This document shows, one piece after another, positions 61,740 through 64,000 of a stretch of 64,000 nt of DNA (position 1 is the stretch's first letter; each line of letters starts with the position of its first letter). Where the stretch lies: positions 264,521 through 328,520 of the forward strand of contig JAEPRB010000012.1 in assembly GCA_016758965.1 (NCBI GenBank), given 5' to 3'. The position numbers and the translations under genes were made by a program. The notes below the pieces were generated by a model that saw only the letters and a program-made list of their open reading frames with translations, made no database searches and had not been told where the DNA came from. This stretch comes from Circinella minor. Lineage: Eukaryota > Mucoromycota > Mucoromycetes > Mucorales > Lichtheimiaceae.

Positions 61740-63839
61740 TCATGGAATAATGCACCCGCCATTAAAGGTAAATTTACCAACAGAATGACATTCAACAGCA
61801 ATCCTTCCATGTTTCATCCATTCTTGCGAATGACCTTTTGTTGCTAAACTTGGCGACTGTCCCGAATAATGACTATGCTGTCGTCGCTCTTTTATACTTT
61901 CATCCGTTGCTTCTTCAGTTTTCAATGTTTCATACTGTAGGAATTCATAAATTTGTTTGTCCCGTAACCTTCGATCATGATGATCTTGGCTGAGATACCA
62001 ACGTGTTGATTTATTCCCATAGCGTCGTCCATCCCGTTTTGCCCATGTTGATTTATTCGTTTGTGAAAGTGAGCAAACATTTGCATATCCAACTCTTGAT
62101 GTTTCTAATTCCAGGTATATTTCTGCTAGGTTGATTTCGTCAAATACATGATTCGGCATTTTTATGGTGACAGTTGTTGCTATATTTTCCTCGTGTTGTT
62201 GCTGAACACTACATACGACCGTAAGTCGAGAAAGCTGTGTACATTGATGTGACAATGACGTGAATAGGTCAGGTGTAAAATGAACTCTGTTAAGATGAAA
62301 CGATATTAATTTATATCCTGCCATGGTTGACAATCTTGTTGTTGTTGTTGAATCATTATTAAGTTCTGAGTGATTATCTTGCTGGCTGCCAAACGTAACA
62401 TGAGCGTTATTAATTTCTAACCTTTCCAGCTGTAATAACTTGCTCAAAAGTTTACCGACCTCAATTGGACTACGTAAACGACGACCGAACGCTAAAGCGG
62501 ATATCTTCAAATCTTTTAATAATGGACAGGAACGTGTAATGGATGAAGTAAGAATTGAAACGTGTGGTAGATTCCAATACGCTGTATGCAGATGTAACAT
62601 AACTAGAGAGTTACCAATTGTTTGAAGCATCATGTCATATGTTTCCTTACTATATCGAAGATAATATGCATTACCGCCAGGAATTAATAGTTCTTGTATA
62701 CGTCCCATTTCCAAGACTTTTAATCGAGTCCCAACAGCTTCTAAAGTTTCAAAAAATGTTTGATTTGGTGCCAATAATGCATCGATACCACGTAATCGTA
62801 ATTCTTCGAGTTTTCGACATCGAAGTGCCAGATTTACGAATGTGTGTATTCGTTGTTCAGTTGTAACAGTAACAATTCGAGGGAATGGTTGTTGCGGTGC
62901 AAATGTATTAATCGTAATAAAGTTGACATCGAGTGATATTATGTTAGGAAACAACTCTGTAATCGATCGTACGCATGAATATTGTGAGTTAATAGATGCT
63001 TTGGCAAATGCGATCTTTAGTGTTTGTAATGGACCATGGGTAGAAGATACAGATGAATTATTTATAGGTAAAGTTGATGGTAGTGTATCGTCTGGTCCAT
63101 TTGTCGCTCTATTTGTTGTCGTTGTTTCTTCAGATAATTCAAACCGCATCACTATCTTGCAAAGGATTTTAAACACTTTCAGGTGTGGACAAAATGTCAC
63201 AATAGAACGGAAATGATGTGGGTGTATAGGTAAAAGTGAGGACATAACACTGTCAACTGCATTATTGTTGTCGTTATGTTGGTAATGGTAATTGTCTATT
63301 ACTGGCAATAATACAAGCTCTTTTAAATGAGGTGTGTTTGCAAAAATGCTGAACGTCGTTGGTTGGGATAATACAATATGGAGTGTAGTCAATCTTGACC
63401 CATAAGTAGGAAGAAGTGTTAGTGCGATATGTTGATTCATAGGTGGTAACTGTCGTATACTATGTAGCCAACTACTGCTGCTTTTTAATAACTGATGACC
63501 TCGTGGGACATATTTCCATATGCGTTGATGAAAATAGAGTAGTTCAATCAAAGGACAAAGTAAACCAAGCTGTTCGATTTCTACCCAAGTCAGGCCGACG
63601 TTATCCAACAGAACTAACTTTTTGACGTGTCGGCCGTATGGAATGCCGTCATTGTCAAGTTGTTGTATAGATCGAAAGAACCGTCGAAATCTTTTCCTGG
63701 AATTAATCATGACTGTATGATAAAGATATTTACGCATGGGATTTAACCAGTTTGTACATACACGAGAACTGGTGGCGACATCGGGAGTAGATAGATTTGC
63801 GGCAATCAACTCCAAGATTTCAAAAGGGGCATCAGCCAT
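61740..63839 (-). CDS. F-box/LRR-like protein, intronless
   Basis: A single open frame of 699 residues. The F-box lies at residues 3-45 (DAPFEILELIAANLSTPDVA then SRVCTNWLNPMRKYLYHTV). It is followed by irregular leucine-rich segments (VKKLVLLDNVGLTWVEIEQL; HLKELVLLPVIDNYHYQHND; CRKLEELRLRGIDALL; LLKDLKISALAFGRRL; KLLQLERLEINNAHVTF). There are Asn/Thr-rich insertions near residues 195 and 245. The C-terminus (SVGKFTFNGGCIIP) is short after the last repeats. The family links substrates to SCF ubiquitin ligase through Skp1. Unlike nearly every other gene here it has no intron. It converges on the NIPA gene with about 250 bases between stops. Substrate unknown. Confidence 0.9.
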   Translation of the reverse strand: MADAPFEILELIAANLSTPDVATSSRVCTNWLNPMRKYLYHTVMINSRKRFRRFFRSIQQLDNDGIPYGRHVKKLVLLDNVGLTWVEIEQLGLLCPLIELLYFHQRIWKYVPRGHQLLKSSSSWLHSIRQLPPMNQHIALTLLPTYGSRLTTLHIVLSQPTTFSIFANTPHLKELVLLPVIDNYHYQHNDNNNAVDSVMSSLLPIHPHHFRSIVTFCPHLKVFKILCKIVMRFELSEETTTTNRATNGPDDTLPSTLPINNSSVSSTHGPLQTLKIAFAKASINSQYSCVRSITELFPNIISLDVNFITINTFAPQQPFPRIVTVTTEQRIHTFVNLALRCRKLEELRLRGIDALLAPNQTFFETLEAVGTRLKVLEMGRIQELLIPGGNAYYLRYSKETYDMMLQTIGNSLVMLHLHTAYWNLPHVSILTSSITRSCPLLKDLKISALAFGRRLRSPIEVGKLLSKLLQLERLEINNAHVTFGSQQDNHSELNNDSTTTTRLSTMAGYKLISFHLNRVHFTPDLFTSLSHQCTQLSRLTVVCSVQQQHEENIATTVTIKMPNHVFDEINLAEIYLELETSRVGYANVCSLSQTNKSTWAKRDGRRYGNKSTRWYLSQDHHDRRLRDKQIYEFLQYETLKTEEATDESIKERRQHSHYSGQSPSLATKGHSQEWMKHGRIAVECHSVGKFTFNGGCIIP

Positions 63840-64000
63840 TTTATTTTATAAAATATAAAAAAAAAAAGTTAACAAGCAAAGAAAAAAAAAGGGGAAGGGA
63901 TGGTGTTGTGTTACCAAGATTTATTGTTGGATGCCTTTCAATCAGATAAATGATAATAATAGTTGGTGTATAAAAAGCAGTAGGACGGTATAATAATAAT
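63840..64000. promoter_or_regulatory. 5' region of the intronless F-box gene
   Basis: Upstream sequence of the minus-strand F-box gene, with a poly-A/purine tract at about 63855-63900 (pyrimidine-rich on the gene strand). Nothing else recognised before the window ends. Confidence 0.4.

Overview
The window looks like an AT-rich chromosome segment from an early-diverging fungus, most likely Mucoromycota/Mucorales. The evidence is short introns (about 50-130 bp) with GTAAGT-type donors and TA-microsatellite interiors, genes in compact clusters, a coronin-7-type double-propeller protein, a deneddylase, a meiotic Mer3/HFM1 helicase, and members of protein families I recall as amplified in Mucorales. 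The species call is inference. No tRNA or rRNA gene was seen.

Layout. 1-7.8 kb is gene-poor: a possible exon pair at the left edge, a TATA-driven spliced transcription unit with a small minisatellite (1.62-1.99 kb), and directly after it a run of back-to-back hairpins (1.99-2.14 kb) that no known family explains. 7.8-10.4 kb holds a three-exon cell-surface sensor-like membrane protein. 10.4-16.5 kb is repeat- and relic-rich: one copy of a dispersed repeat, a broken PD-(D/E)XK-like gene, and a roughly 94-bp tandem array. 16.5-40.4 kb is the gene-dense core: two tandem amino-acid permeases with identical intron layout, a SENP8/NEDP1 deneddylase, a small 118-aa protein of unknown function, coronin-7, HFM1/MER3, NOM1/SGD1 and a possible Whi5-like cell-cycle regulator. 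40.4-47.3 kb is transposon territory: a 120-bp tandem repeat and an intact 798-bp TA-flanked inverted-repeat element inserted at the end of a Pif1/Helitron helicase relic. 47.3-59 kb carries an intact seven-exon gene of a lineage-amplified family and partial copies of its 3' end. It also holds a pogo-like element whose empty site is preserved elsewhere in the window, a 133/142-bp satellite with an assembly gap, and an F-box gene. 59-64 kb has a NIPA-type magnesium transporter converging on a second, intronless F-box/LRR gene.

The genes do not form one pathway. The core contains housekeeping functions (ribosome biogenesis, cytoskeleton/Golgi, NEDD8 processing, meiosis, transport). The flanks show fast-evolving F-box genes, satellites, transposons and family relics. 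Exon joins given for the multi-exon genes were checked by hand for splice dinucleotides and reading-frame phase; HFM1 was checked only at its conserved blocks.
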